Assembly (NCBI RefSeq): GCF_016865255.1
Contig: NZ_CP033381.1
Location: forward strand, 1,488,001 to 1,552,000
DNA length: 64,000 nucleotides
From: Methylomonas sp. LW13
Lineage (GTDB): Bacteria > Pseudomonadota > Gammaproteobacteria > Methylococcales > Methylomonadaceae
Direction of reading: 5' to 3'
In this document: positions 44,938 to 53,409 of the stretch, in pieces
Position numbering within the stretch: the first letter of the stretch is position 1
Layout of the letters: every line of letters starts with the position of its first letter
Notes under the pieces: model-generated
The model's database searches: none
Seen by the model: the letters and a program-made list of their open reading frames with translations, nothing else
What the model was told of the DNA's origin: nothing
Translations under genes and position numbers: made by a program

Positions 44938-45037
44938 TCCCTCTCCAGCGGGAGAGGGTAGGGTGAGGGGATGAAAACAAAGTATTTTGCTAGTTTAATT
45001 CTCCTCTCCCCAACCCTCTCCATCAGAAGAGGGAGCA
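44938..45037. repeat. Second copy of bipartite palindromic repeat
   Basis: CCCTCTCC/GGAGAGGG hairpin near 44941-44960 followed by TAGGGTGAGGGGATG, an AT-rich spacer, then CTCCTCTCCCCAACCCTCTCC and AGAAGAGGGAG near 45002-45032. It has the same order as the copy at 38088-38194: hairpin, GGGTGAG, AT-rich spacer of about 30 nt, CCCC-rich strand, second hairpin. It lies in the gap between phoA and the lipoprotein gene. Confidence 0.6.
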
Positions 45038-45114
45038 ATTTCTCGGCGATTGTCAGAGTTTTGCAATTCACTGAATAATTACATTTTTTTGAATACCGCT
45101 AAAGTACAGGATCC

Positions 45115-45858
45115 ATGTTCAACACCCATTTCAAATTTTTACCCAAACTGCTTGGTCTCAATTTATTAGTCGTTTTGGCGGCTTGCAGCCATGCATCGGC
45201 CAAGCATGCCGCTAACATCACCGATTTGTCTTCGGCAAACTTGCCCGCCGTGGCCGCCGAGTTCGTCACCACCCGCACCGGCGCAGAGCACGAACACGAC
45301 GAGCACCAGGCATTGCCGGCAGAAGTGAGTTGGCGCTTCTGGCGCGATAGCCGGCAGATCACAATAGAACGGCCGCAACTGGGCGTAGGCGAACTTTGGC
45401 AGCGTGACGGCCAAGAGCTGATTCACCGTAAGCTGTATCACCAAGACCGGCGGGCAATCGAATTTCAGGCCGGCGATTTGCGGATGCTGGATATCACGCC
45501 GTCCTGGCAAAAATTGGCGTTGCTGCTGGATAGCCAACTGCTGGAAAAATTGACTGCCGAAGACATCGAATGGGCCGACGGCATCCCGACCCGCGAATAT
45601 CAAGGCAAAGTCGCGGATACCGAATGGCATGTGGTGATGCGTCTGGACGTCGCGTTACCGGCCTTGATCGAACGCCGGCATGGCGAGTTTTCCGAGCGTA
45701 CCGAACTGTTGCAGGCTTATTCTTTAAACGCCGCGCCCTGGCAACCGACCCCCATTGACAGCTACGATGTGATCGATTTCGCCGATTTGGGCGACAAGGA
45801 ATCCGATCCGTTCGTCATCAAAGTACAAGCGCAAATGGGGCATGAGCATCATCATTAA
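45115..45858 (+). CDS. Histidine-rich lipoprotein, unknown
   Basis: 247 residues. The N-terminus is a lipoprotein signal (LLGLNLLVVLAACSH, lipobox Cys near 23). Two histidine-rich areas (EHEHDEHQ near 60 and MGHEHHH at the end) may bind metals. The middle reads as a soluble beta-rich domain (VSWRFWRDSRQITIERPQ). No family recognised. It lies between phoA and the convergent 5'-nucleotidase, so a role in phosphorus or metal handling is only suggested by context. Confidence 0.6.
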   Translation: MFNTHFKFLPKLLGLNLLVVLAACSHASAKHAANITDLSSANLPAVAAEFVTTRTGAEHEHDEHQALPAEVSWRFWRDSRQITIERPQLGVGELWQRDGQELIHRKLYHQDRRAIEFQAGDLRMLDITPSWQKLALLLDSQLLEKLTAEDIEWADGIPTREYQGKVADTEWHVVMRLDVALPALIERRHGEFSERTELLQAYSLNAAPWQPTPIDSYDVIDFADLGDKESDPFVIKVQAQMGHEHHH

Positions 45859-45876
45859 GCGCTAGAACCGTCAGGC

Positions 45877-45910
45877 AAAAAAAAGCCCGCTGTATCGCGT
45901 ACCAGCGGGC
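45877..45910 (-). terminator. Rho-independent terminator for nucleotidase gene
   Basis: On the minus strand GCCCGCTG and CAGCGGGC (45885-45892 and 45903-45910 on plus) form an 8-bp stem with a 10-nt loop followed by eight T (the A run at 45877-45884). It lies 40 bp after the 5'-nucleotidase stop and 19 bp from the convergent lipoprotein stop. Confidence 0.8.
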
Positions 45911-45949
45911 CCGAGTACCACTACAGAGCTTACAACTAATCCCTAAAAC

Positions 45950-47725
45950 TTACGGAGCCGGCAAAATCCGGTTTTGCGGGCCTGGGGCTACTGTACCGTT
46001 GACGGTGAAGTAGTTTTCCAGCGCATCCAGATCCAACGCACCGCCCAGACGGTTAGTGCCTTGCGTCAACACATAGTATTGATCGCCACCGTCGGCCATG
46101 AAGTTATTCACGGTAACCCGATAGCTGGCGGCTGGGTCGACTACGACACCGTTGATCTTGATACTGGCTGGATCGACGTTATCGCAAGCCGTGCCTTTTT
46201 CTTTCCACTCGTAACTAAAGCCATTAGACACTTGCATGATACGGTTGAAAGCTTGGCCCGCAACTGGTGCACCGGCCGGATAGCCGACTGTGCAACCGGT
46301 GAATTGTTGCTCCAGCAGGGTGTGGATTTGCGCGCCGGTCAAGGTCAGCGTCACCAAGGTGTTGCCGAACGGTTGCACGGTAAACGCTTCCGCGTAAGTG
46401 ACCTTGCCGTCGCCTTCAGCAGCAGTGCTGGACGGAAAGGTCAAATCGGCGCGGATGCCGCCGGGGTTCATGAATGACACCACTGCTTCGCCGAAGCCGA
46501 CGTTTTGGGTGGCCAGCAATTGCGCATCGGCAATCACGTCGCCCAAGGCGGATTCGCCGGCCGCGGTGGAGGTTCGGGTGATCGCTGCGCTGATATTGCC
46601 TATCACCCGATTCGCGATGGGCGTGGACAGGGCTTTGTAATTATCGACGATGGATTTAATCGCCGCGTTGGGGGTGATGGCGGTGTTGCTACGATCAACG
46701 ACGATGTTCTCGGCGCTGACGCTGCTGACTTCGCCGTTAATGGTGCTGATGGCCACATCAATATCAGTCAAAACTCGGCCTTGCGAATTGGCGCTGGTCA
46801 CCGAAATCAAGCGGCCGGCTTTGTTGGCGATTTGGCAGTTATAGGCTTGATGCGTGTGGCCGGAAATCACCAAATCCACTTCGTCGTCCAATTGGTTGAC
46901 GATGGTTTTAATCGGCGAACCGTCCAAACCGCCATCGCAGTTGTTGATGGTAGATTTGCTTTGGGTGACCGGTATCGTGCCGCCTTGGTGAATCAACACC
47001 ACCACCGCTTCCACACCGCGCGCCCGCAATTTCGGAATCAACGCATTCACGGTTGCTGCTTCGTCCTTAAATTGCAGGCCAGCCACGCCGGTGGGGGTGA
47101 CGATGGTGGGGGTTTCTTTTAAGGTCATGCCGATAAAGCCGACCCGCACGCCGCCGATGACTTTGATCGCGTATTGCGGAAACAAGGTTTTGCCAGAGGC
47201 AGTTTCGACCACATTAGCAGCCAGAAATTTGAAATCAGCGCCTTCAAACGGCACCGGCGTGCCAACTGAAGCGCCTTGGCAGGAGTTAGGGTCGGTCGGA
47301 TGACAGCCGCCGTTTTGCATGCGTTTTAATTCAGTCTTGCCTTCGTCGAACTCGTGATTGCCAACCGCGTTGAATTCCAGGCCCAGACGGTTCATCGTTT
47401 CAATGGTCGGTTCATCGTGAAACAGTGCCGAAACCAGCGGCGTGGCGCCGATGATGTCGCCTGCCGATACCACGACAGTGCTCGGGTTTTGGTTTTTCAA
47501 TTCGTTGATATAGCCGGCCATCCAATCCACGCCGCCGACCGGAATATTGGTGGATGCCGCGCTGCTGGGCGTTTGCCGGAACGTGCCTGGGGATTCCAGT
47601 TGGCCGTGAAAGTCGTTGAACGCGACGATTTTAATCGTGGTGGTGGGGATGGTGGTCACGGCGTTGGCCGCGCCCAATGTGCCCAAACCCAAGGCAATGC
47701 CTATGGCAAGTTTGTTTAATTTCAT
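45950..47725 (-). CDS. Secreted 5'-nucleotidase/metallophosphatase
   Basis: 591 residues with a signal peptide (ending AANA near 22). The metallophosphatase half has NDFHGQLE, AGDIIGATP, GNHEFDEG, VLIHQGG and SGHTHQAYNC, supplying the two-metal ligands. The second half (from about residue 340) is a 5'-nucleotidase C-terminal domain with MNPGGIRADL and YRVTVNNFMADGGD for nucleotide binding. It releases phosphate from nucleotides outside the cytosol. The upstream sorting-tail gene lies 11 bp away on the same strand; a terminator follows. Confidence 0.88.
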   Translation of the reverse strand: MKLNKLAIGIALGLGTLGAANAVTTIPTTTIKIVAFNDFHGQLESPGTFRQTPSSAASTNIPVGGVDWMAGYINELKNQNPSTVVVSAGDIIGATPLVSALFHDEPTIETMNRLGLEFNAVGNHEFDEGKTELKRMQNGGCHPTDPNSCQGASVGTPVPFEGADFKFLAANVVETASGKTLFPQYAIKVIGGVRVGFIGMTLKETPTIVTPTGVAGLQFKDEAATVNALIPKLRARGVEAVVVLIHQGGTIPVTQSKSTINNCDGGLDGSPIKTIVNQLDDEVDLVISGHTHQAYNCQIANKAGRLISVTSANSQGRVLTDIDVAISTINGEVSSVSAENIVVDRSNTAITPNAAIKSIVDNYKALSTPIANRVIGNISAAITRTSTAAGESALGDVIADAQLLATQNVGFGEAVVSFMNPGGIRADLTFPSSTAAEGDGKVTYAEAFTVQPFGNTLVTLTLTGAQIHTLLEQQFTGCTVGYPAGAPVAGQAFNRIMQVSNGFSYEWKEKGTACDNVDPASIKINGVVVDPAASYRVTVNNFMADGGDQYYVLTQGTNRLGGALDLDALENYFTVNGTVAPGPQNRILPAP

Positions 47726-47736
47726 TGGTTTAATCC

Positions 47737-48291
47737 TTATTTAGTGGATTGGCGGCGACGAGAGACCAGGCCCAGCAGGCCGGCGCCGGCGGCATACAGG
47801 CCTGCGGCGGCAGGCAGCGGCACTGCGGTCAGGCTGACTGCGCCTACGGTGGCGTTAAGCTCGGTGGAGGTATCGTCCAGAGCGGATTGGGTCAGCAGAC
47901 CGCTGATTTGATAACTACCGGCACCCAGCAAAAATTCGCCGCGGCTGTAGGCTGAGTTGGCGTAAGCCAAATCAAAATCGCTGTATACAGAAGTGGGGTA
48001 ATTGTTAACGGCAGCCGAGGTCTCACCAAGTACGCTGCTAGTGTTAAAAATTCTGAATCTGTCACCCGCAAAGCCGGCATCGACTACGCGCAAAATAGCC
48101 GATCCGGTTAAGGTAAAGTCAAAGCTCAACGCATTGTTATCCAGGTCTATCCATTCCAGACCACCGGAATTAGACACAGAATTGTCTACGTCGAACGCAT
48201 GCCAAGCGCCGTCGGCATTAAGGGTAATCGCCTCGGCTTGCGTAGAAATTGCCGACAGCAAGGCCACGGCAAGAACAGATTGTTTAATCAT
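47737..48291 (-). CDS. Secreted protein with VPLPA C-terminal sorting tail
   Basis: 184 residues: a signal peptide (LLSAISTQAEA), a beta-rich body with GGLEWIDLDNNALSFDF and LRVVDAGFAGDRFRIF, and a C-terminal tail AVPLPAAAGLYAAGAGLLG with an RRRQSTK end, the tripartite layout of PEP-CTERM-type signals. The function of the body is unknown. It lies 11 bp upstream of the 5'-nucleotidase, so the two may be one unit. Four 11-nt-spaced half-sites precede it at 48413-48452. Confidence 0.7.
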   Translation of the reverse strand: MIKQSVLAVALLSAISTQAEAITLNADGAWHAFDVDNSVSNSGGLEWIDLDNNALSFDFTLTGSAILRVVDAGFAGDRFRIFNTSSVLGETSAAVNNYPTSVYSDFDLAYANSAYSRGEFLLGAGSYQISGLLTQSALDDTSTELNATVGAVSLTAVPLPAAAGLYAAGAGLLGLVSRRRQSTK

Positions 48292-48412
48292 TTAGAGCGC
48301 TCCGATAAAGACAGCGAGTGGGTTTTTGTTATAAGTCACTGGCTGCTCGTTCATTTGGGGTTGAGAAATTTCCATCGCTATGGGTAAAGCAAGTACAGCC
48401 TAAGGAAATTTT

Positions 48413-48452
48413 GTGATGAACTTGTGATTGCTAAATGAAGATTTCGTGAAAT
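48413..48452 (-). promoter_or_regulatory. PhoB-box-like array upstream of sorting-tail/nucleotidase genes
   Basis: On the minus strand four 7-mers start every 11 nt: ATTTCAC (plus 48446-48452), TCTTCAT (48435-48441), CAATCAC (48424-48430) and TCATCAC (48413-48419). All share TCA at the same place, 11-nt periodicity being that of PhoB sites. Individual matches to CTGTCAT/C are 4 to 5 of 7. The array lies 122 bp upstream of the gene starting at 48291. Confidence 0.5.
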
Positions 48453-48685
48453 GTAATACACGGGTGTTGCGGGTTTTATTCGGGCGCTGACTCTAGCTTG
48501 GGTGGCTAGAAGGCAATCGATGAAATTCGCGGAATGAGGTATTTCGGGATGTCGTTAGTCCGGCTTGGTTTTCGACTGTTTGAGCTCAGAGCTCGGCTGT
48601 TGGACAAAATAACTCCGAAGTTACGGTTCGAAGCTGGATTAGTAGGATTCGTGTCGCTATCGCGTCGATTGTTTTAAAGTCGGTT

Positions 48686-49254
48686 CTCGCACCGACAGGC
48701 GAGATACTTTTCTTTGCTCCGCCAAAGAAAAGTATCCAAAAGAAAGGCGGCCCGGATGCCGCTTTTTCCCTGTGCTCCTCGGGTTTGAACGGGGTTGCCT
48801 GAAGGGGCTTCCCAGCCCCTGCATGCAACGCGCCGCATCCCTGCGGCGCCCCTGACGGGCGAATCCGTTCAAACCCTTCGGTGCTCGGCGCGGCATACGG
48901 GAGAAAACCCCGCCGCGAAGTTTGAAATCCAGCTAATATTTGCGCAGTTTTGTAGGGCGCATTAGCGATAGCGTCATGCGCCGAATGATTTAAGGCCAAC
49001 ATACGGCGCAATACGGCTGCGCCTATTGACGCCCTACGAATTGCGCCTTACGGCCTTGATCCGTTCAAACCCTCCGGTGCTCGGCGCGACATACGGGAGA
49101 AAACCCCGCCGTGAAGTTTGAAACCCAGCTAATATTCGCGCAGTTTGGTAGGGCGCATTAGCGATAGCGTAATGCGCCGAATGCTTTAAGGCCAACATGC
49201 GGCGCAATACGACTGCGCCTATTGACGCCCTACGAATTGCGCCTTACGGCCTTC
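48686..49254. repeat. Intergenic repeat with 196-bp tandem duplication
   Basis: The gap 48292-49291 holds no gene I can support. From about 48686 (ACCGACAGGCGAGATACTTT with an inverted CCAAAGAAAAGTATCC) to 48862 it matches a common dispersed intergenic unit. Two near-identical units follow, starting at 48863 and 49059, exactly 196 nt apart, each with ATCCGTTCAAACCCT, GTAGGGCGCATTAGCGATAG and CGAATTGCGCCTTACGGCC. The differences are about a dozen substitutions. A 141-residue minus-strand frame across it is chance. Confidence 0.7.
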
Positions 49255-49291
49255 CATCCAGAAAACAGTCACCAATAAAGGGATATCAATT

Positions 49292-49906
49292 ATGATTAAA
49301 AACTCATTCTTAAAAGCGCAAGAATGGTTCACTAACAATTCAGAATTATCAATAACAGTAACATTTATTTTGTTGTTATGTTTTGCATTTTTCGATGCGG
49401 CGGCGGCATCCGCAGCAGCTGTAGGATTTTGTGCATTTCTTGCTACTTACTGGCAAGCAAAAATAAGCCGAGAACATAATATGTTGTCAGTAAGGCCAAA
49501 AGTTCAATTCGAGAAAACAATAGATCCCGATAATGGTTCAATCTGTTTTGGAATAGTTAATCATGGCCTTGGTCCCGCTATATTAGATGAAATAATATTG
49601 ACCATTCATAGCCAAAAAGGACTTTTTGCGAATAATGAAATGCAATCCGAATTAAAAAGACTGTGCAGAGAAAGCGGCGTTACATATACTCCTTTTTTTC
49701 TGCTAAAGAACAGTAATTTACCTATAAATAAGAAATACGATTTAATGAATTTTACGAGCCCTACAGACAATCCCTTGTGGCATCAAAATGTCGATAGATT
49801 AATGCGGACGGCGTTGAATTTCGAATTCAAATATAAGTCAATGTATGGTGAAGAATTTAAAGTAATATTATATGAAACACAACCTGTCATTGAAAAAGTT
49901 CTGTAG
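49292..49906 (+). CDS. Hypothetical AT-rich membrane protein
   Basis: 204 residues from ATG 49292, with AAGGG about 12 nt upstream. One or two membrane segments near residues 20-60 (ITVTFILLLCFAFFDAAAASAAAVG) then a soluble domain (PKVQFEKTIDPDNGSICFGIVNHGLGPAILDEI) as in phage-defence or Toll-like periplasmic-facing modules of unknown family. It is visibly more AT-rich than its surroundings, and sits beside the tandem repeat, suggesting recent gain. Confidence 0.55.
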   Translation: MIKNSFLKAQEWFTNNSELSITVTFILLLCFAFFDAAAASAAAVGFCAFLATYWQAKISREHNMLSVRPKVQFEKTIDPDNGSICFGIVNHGLGPAILDEIILTIHSQKGLFANNEMQSELKRLCRESGVTYTPFFLLKNSNLPINKKYDLMNFTSPTDNPLWHQNVDRLMRTALNFEFKYKSMYGEEFKVILYETQPVIEKVL

Positions 49907-49943
49907 GCCGGGTAACAGTCCGTAGTTTGCGGCAGTCTGGTGG

Positions 49944-50060
49944 GTGGGCACGGTTTTTGTGCCCACGCGGTATTAAATATACACCGCTGACGGTGGGCAG
50001 AAAAGCGTTGCCCATGTTTTTTGATTTTTCAATAGATTTTGGGAGTGGCTTTCTCCCCCG
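49944..50060. repeat. Dispersed repeat, copy A
   Basis: GTGGGCAC (49944-49951) and GTGCCCAC (49959-49966) form a hairpin; the following sequence to about 50060 aligns with 56048-56165 (GGGCACGGTTTTTGT, GATTTTGGNAGTGG, TTTCTCCC in the same order). It occupies the gap 49907-50287 together with a stretch of no recognised content. Both copies are adjacent to genes of the iron-uptake group. Confidence 0.5.
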
Positions 50061-50287
50061 GATTAAAAAGCAGGGTGAACGCGATAAATATTTTTTTGAA
50101 TGACACGTGTGTTTTCGAAATGAATGGTAAACGTGTAGGTAAAACAAAATTTCCTGATTTGAGATAAAACGCTGCTAAGCGGTCCACTCCTTCGGGTTTG
50201 AATCCGCTGTTTTTAACATTAATCGATTTGACGGGAAAACCCGCGACCGCCTGCTGTTTCCAGCGTACTGCAATACTGGCGGAAAAT

Positions 50288-51091
50288 CTAAAAAGCCGGC
50301 GCTTGGTCTTGCAGCGTAAAAATGATTGGCACCAATACCGCGCTGGCGACATTGATTTCAGCGCGTTTGGCCGGTACGAAGCGCCATTGCTTGACGGCTT
50401 CGACCGCGGATTCGTCCAGCGCTTCGTGGTCACAGCTTTGTTCGACGGCAACGCCCACTACCTGGCCATCCTCGCTGACTTCCACGCGCAAAACCACTTT
50501 GCCCTGCCAGCCTCGGCTGCGGGCGATACCGGGGTACTCCGGCTTGGGATTGTGTTGGTAAGCGGCATTCAGATATGCCTCGGTAAACGTCGGACTTGGA
50601 TTGTTGGCGCTTACTTTCTCGGCAATCGCCGGCTGAGTGGCATCGTCGACCGGCCGAGGCTGTTGATCAAAAACTTGTTCCTGCATTGAAAAATCGGACG
50701 GCGGCGCCTGCGGCGTCACTTTTTTCAACCGGGGTTTGAGTTGCGGCTTTTTAGGTTTGGGTTGGGCAACGCTGGGCGGCGGTGGTTGGGTTCGCTCAAG
50801 GCTTGGCTTGCTGGCCGGAACCGTGATTGTCGACACTTCCATTTTAAGCGGACTGGCTTTTGCCTCCGGCAGGTCGGGGCACAAGAAGCAGCTGACCCCG
50901 GCCAAGTGCAGCAACATAACGGTAACTAACATCAAAAATAGCACGGCGATGTTGCGCGAACGTTCTTTGTTGCGGGTTGGTTTTAGCGACACCGCGCGGC
51001 CGGCTTCGACGCCGACGGATGCATCAAGAAAAGATGCTGCCGGATTTTGAGCAATAACAAGTCCGATTCGATTCGCTCTAATAAATGGCAC
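50288..51091 (-). CDS. tonB: TonB-family energy transducer
   Basis: 267 residues from GTG 51091. One membrane anchor near residues 47-65 (IAVLFLMLVTVMLLHLAG), a Pro/Lys-rich periplasmic spanner (PSVAQPKPKKPQLKPRLKK) and a TonB C-terminal domain (PEYPGIARSRGWQGKVVLRVEV, EAVKQWRFVPAKR). It couples the proton motive force to outer-membrane receptors, most likely the receptor at 53410. No exbB/exbD genes are in the window. Confidence 0.85.
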   Translation of the reverse strand: MPFIRANRIGLVIAQNPAASFLDASVGVEAGRAVSLKPTRNKERSRNIAVLFLMLVTVMLLHLAGVSCFLCPDLPEAKASPLKMEVSTITVPASKPSLERTQPPPPSVAQPKPKKPQLKPRLKKVTPQAPPSDFSMQEQVFDQQPRPVDDATQPAIAEKVSANNPSPTFTEAYLNAAYQHNPKPEYPGIARSRGWQGKVVLRVEVSEDGQVVGVAVEQSCDHEALDESAVEAVKQWRFVPAKRAEINVASAVLVPIIFTLQDQAPAF

Positions 51092-51276
51092 GGGTTTTTA
51101 GGATTGGCGGTTAAACATGCGGCGGCGTCTCTGAGCTGGCGTGATTCTTCCAAACAACTAAATTCGCCAAGTTAAGACGATTTTCAATTAATTATGACAA
51201 AAGCCTTGCCGCCAGGAATGCGGCCAATTGCCGCAGCGGCGGTTCCTTATACGGCCCGGCCGATTCTGTTTTCGCA

Positions 51277-52245
51277 TCAAGAATGCAAAATCACCAGCCA
51301 CGGCCCCAATGCGGTCTGACGCAGTGCCAAAGATTTTTGCAAGGCATCCAGCATCGCCAGACCGTCGGTTGGAAATACCCCGCTAACTCGCAATTGCTTG
51401 ACATCCTCCCCGTTCAGAATGATTTTGGCTTTGGAATAGCGGTTTAACTCTGCCACCACGTCGGCCAGCGCCTGATCGTGAAAAATCAACTTGCCGCGTT
51501 TCCAGGCATTTAACTGGTTGAGATTGGCTGGTGCCGGTTTATCCAACCCACCACCAGCGGAATACGTCAATCGCTGGCCTTCCTCCACCCGTATCGCGGC
51601 GACATCGGCTTGATCGGTCAAGCGCACGGCTACCGCATGCTCGGTAACATTGACTTCGACCTTATCGGCGCCAGGGCGCGCCACATCAAACACCGTCCCC
51701 AAGGCCCTAACCGCCGTATCGCCGGCCACCACTTCAAAGGGTCTATTGGCATCGCTGGTAACCTTGAACTCGGCTTGGCCTCTGAGCAATACCACGCGCC
51801 GTTTGTCCGCCGACCAGTCTATGTCCAACGCGGTATCGGTATTCAGCAACACGCGGCTGCCGTCGGCCAATTGAATCTGTTTTTGCTCGCCAACGGCGGT
51901 TGCGTAATCGCTGAACAACCAATCGTGCAGCCTATCCCGGCCTAGCAACAACCCCAACACCAGCGAAGCGGCTAGCGCCAAACCGGCTCGCCGCGGCAAA
52001 CGCGGAACGGCATGAATTTGCTTTGGCTGGAAATTGGCGGGCGGTGTGGTTTTAACGGCTTGCGCGACCGAACCCCACAGCGCTTCGGCCTCGGCGTAGG
52101 CTTGCCGGTTGGCGTCGTCTTGACCATACCAGGCCTCGAATTGGTGGCGTGCGGCGTCTGTAACCGAACCGGAACGCATCAGCACCAGCCAGTCTATCGC
52201 CTGGTCGGCCAAGCTTTCATTGGAGTTGTCGGGGTCGGTGTTCAT
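51277..52245 (-). CDS. fecR: FecR-type anti-sigma/transducer
   Basis: 322 residues from ATG 52245 (MNTDPDNSNESLADQA); the frame to 52341 overlaps the sigma gene and is unlikely. The N-terminal anti-sigma domain (AIDWLVLMRSGSV, FEAWYGQDDANRQAYAEAEALW) is followed by a single membrane helix (LALAASLVLGLLLG near 100), a FecR domain (GEQKQIQLADGSRVLLNTDTALD) and a C-terminal DUF4974/STN-like segment. It transmits receptor occupancy to the sigma factor. The upstream gene is fecI. Confidence 0.88.
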   Translation of the reverse strand: MNTDPDNSNESLADQAIDWLVLMRSGSVTDAARHQFEAWYGQDDANRQAYAEAEALWGSVAQAVKTTPPANFQPKQIHAVPRLPRRAGLALAASLVLGLLLGRDRLHDWLFSDYATAVGEQKQIQLADGSRVLLNTDTALDIDWSADKRRVVLLRGQAEFKVTSDANRPFEVVAGDTAVRALGTVFDVARPGADKVEVNVTEHAVAVRLTDQADVAAIRVEEGQRLTYSAGGGLDKPAPANLNQLNAWKRGKLIFHDQALADVVAELNRYSKAKIILNGEDVKQLRVSGVFPTDGLAMLDALQKSLALRQTALGPWLVILHS

Positions 52246-52318
52246 CAAGGCTGCTGAAGCGGGGAAGGAGTGGGCAAACGATAAAACAATGTTGCCGGAA
52301 AATAAACCGCAGGCCAAT

Positions 52319-52837
52319 TCAGTGTTGCTCGCGACGGTCACGGCAATGCTTCAAAGTTTTGGCAATGCGTTTGGCGATGGCCCGTTCGGACACGCCCAAA
52401 CATTCGCCAATTTGCGCGTAAGTCAGGCCTTCGATGGCGCTTAAGTAAAACGCCGCCCGGCACTCTTCCGGCAATTCATTCAGGGCCGTATTGACCGTAT
52501 CCAGATCCTGCCAGGCCATTAACTGTTTTTCGGCGTCCGGATCATTGCCGGCAACCGCCTCCAGTAGTTCGGCCGGTATCTCCTGGCTTGGCGCATAACG
52601 GGCGCGTACCGATTCCTTGCGGATATGATCGACCACCAAATTGCCGGCGATAAAAAACGCCAACGCCCGCCTATCCTGAGTCGGCGTCCGCTGTTCGGAG
52701 AACAATAGCCGCACAAAGGTTTCTTGGGCCAAATCCTTGGCGGTATCGGGACAATGCAGGCGGCGCAGAAAAAAACCGATTAAATCGTCCCGATTTTCCC
52801 GAAAGAAATGATCCAGTGTGTCCGAAACAGCAGTCAT
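52319..52837 (-). CDS. fecI: FecI-type ECF sigma factor
   Basis: 172 residues from ATG 52837; a TTG at 52861 is the only longer start. Sigma-70 region 2 (DDLIGFFLRRLHCPDTAKDLAQETFVRLL, with an RRALAFFIAGNLVVDHIRK core-binding part) and region 4 (LPEECRAAFYLSAIEGLTYAQIGECLGVSERAIAKR) are both present. It directs polymerase to siderophore-receptor promoters. fecR follows on the same strand; the receptor gene is divergent. Confidence 0.9.
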   Translation of the reverse strand: MTAVSDTLDHFFRENRDDLIGFFLRRLHCPDTAKDLAQETFVRLLFSEQRTPTQDRRALAFFIAGNLVVDHIRKESVRARYAPSQEIPAELLEAVAGNDPDAEKQLMAWQDLDTVNTALNELPEECRAAFYLSAIEGLTYAQIGECLGVSERAIAKRIAKTLKHCRDRREQH

Positions 52838-53162
52838 CAGTCGTTTTTGAAAGCGATACAAGTGGGTTATCTATCAAGACGTTTGACGAAGCAAAATCGG
52901 CGCCAATGGCCTTTATTTCGTATCAATTTAGGCACGCTGCCGGGCAGCAACGGCCGTGATAGGCGCTATTAATGCGGCTTTAGCGTCTTCAAAAATCCAA
53001 CATTTGACCGCCGCCGGGATACGTCAAATGCCTATGTTGGCCTGGATTTGCATTAACAGAGCTGTGTGAAATGCCGTATAAGGCGTGATATGACACACTG
53101 CAAGCAGTCCAATATTGCTCTACCCAATGGACTGAAGACGCTCCTCGTTGTTTTTCAAAGCA
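52838..53162. other. 325-bp gap upstream of fecI
   Basis: No gene or regulatory structure is clear. A 64-residue plus-strand frame (53066-53260) has no ribosome site and overlaps the minus-strand small frame at 53163. A promoter for fecI is expected here but no Fur-box-like palindrome was evident. Confidence 0.35.
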
Positions 53163-53336
53163 TCAGAGGAAAGTGGATCGGCGAGCATTTATTCCGAAAA
53201 TCTCCCCGGCCCTATTTATTACCGGTATTCCGTTCGTACCCTCAGGGGCATAAAGGCTGAGCTCGTCGAAACTCAGGCTGGCGTGCCCTTCGGCAATACC
53301 GGCCATATGTTGAAAAATTTTTAAGGTAGTGTTCAT
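53163..53336 (-). CDS. Small hypothetical protein (57 aa)
   Basis: 57 residues from ATG 53336 with a strong AGGGAAG site 6 nt upstream; the longer frame to 53474 overlaps the receptor gene. The sequence starts MNTTLKIFQHMAGIAEGHASL and ends GINARRSTFL. It is divergent from the TonB receptor, 73 bp away from its start. No family recognised. Well-placed ribosome site and dense codons favour a real gene. Confidence 0.45.
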   Translation of the reverse strand: MNTTLKIFQHMAGIAEGHASLSFDELSLYAPEGTNGIPVINRAGEIFGINARRSTFL

Positions 53337-53409
53337 GATTTCTTCCCTGAAACGTTGTGAAGAGTAACGCCGGCTATCGGCGCAGTCATTCACGCAATCA
53401 GGAGATTTT

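Noticed and set aside
48586-49011. 141-residue minus-strand frame over the tandem repeat
   Set aside because: It lies in repeat sequence with no ribosome site, and the repeated units translate inconsistently.
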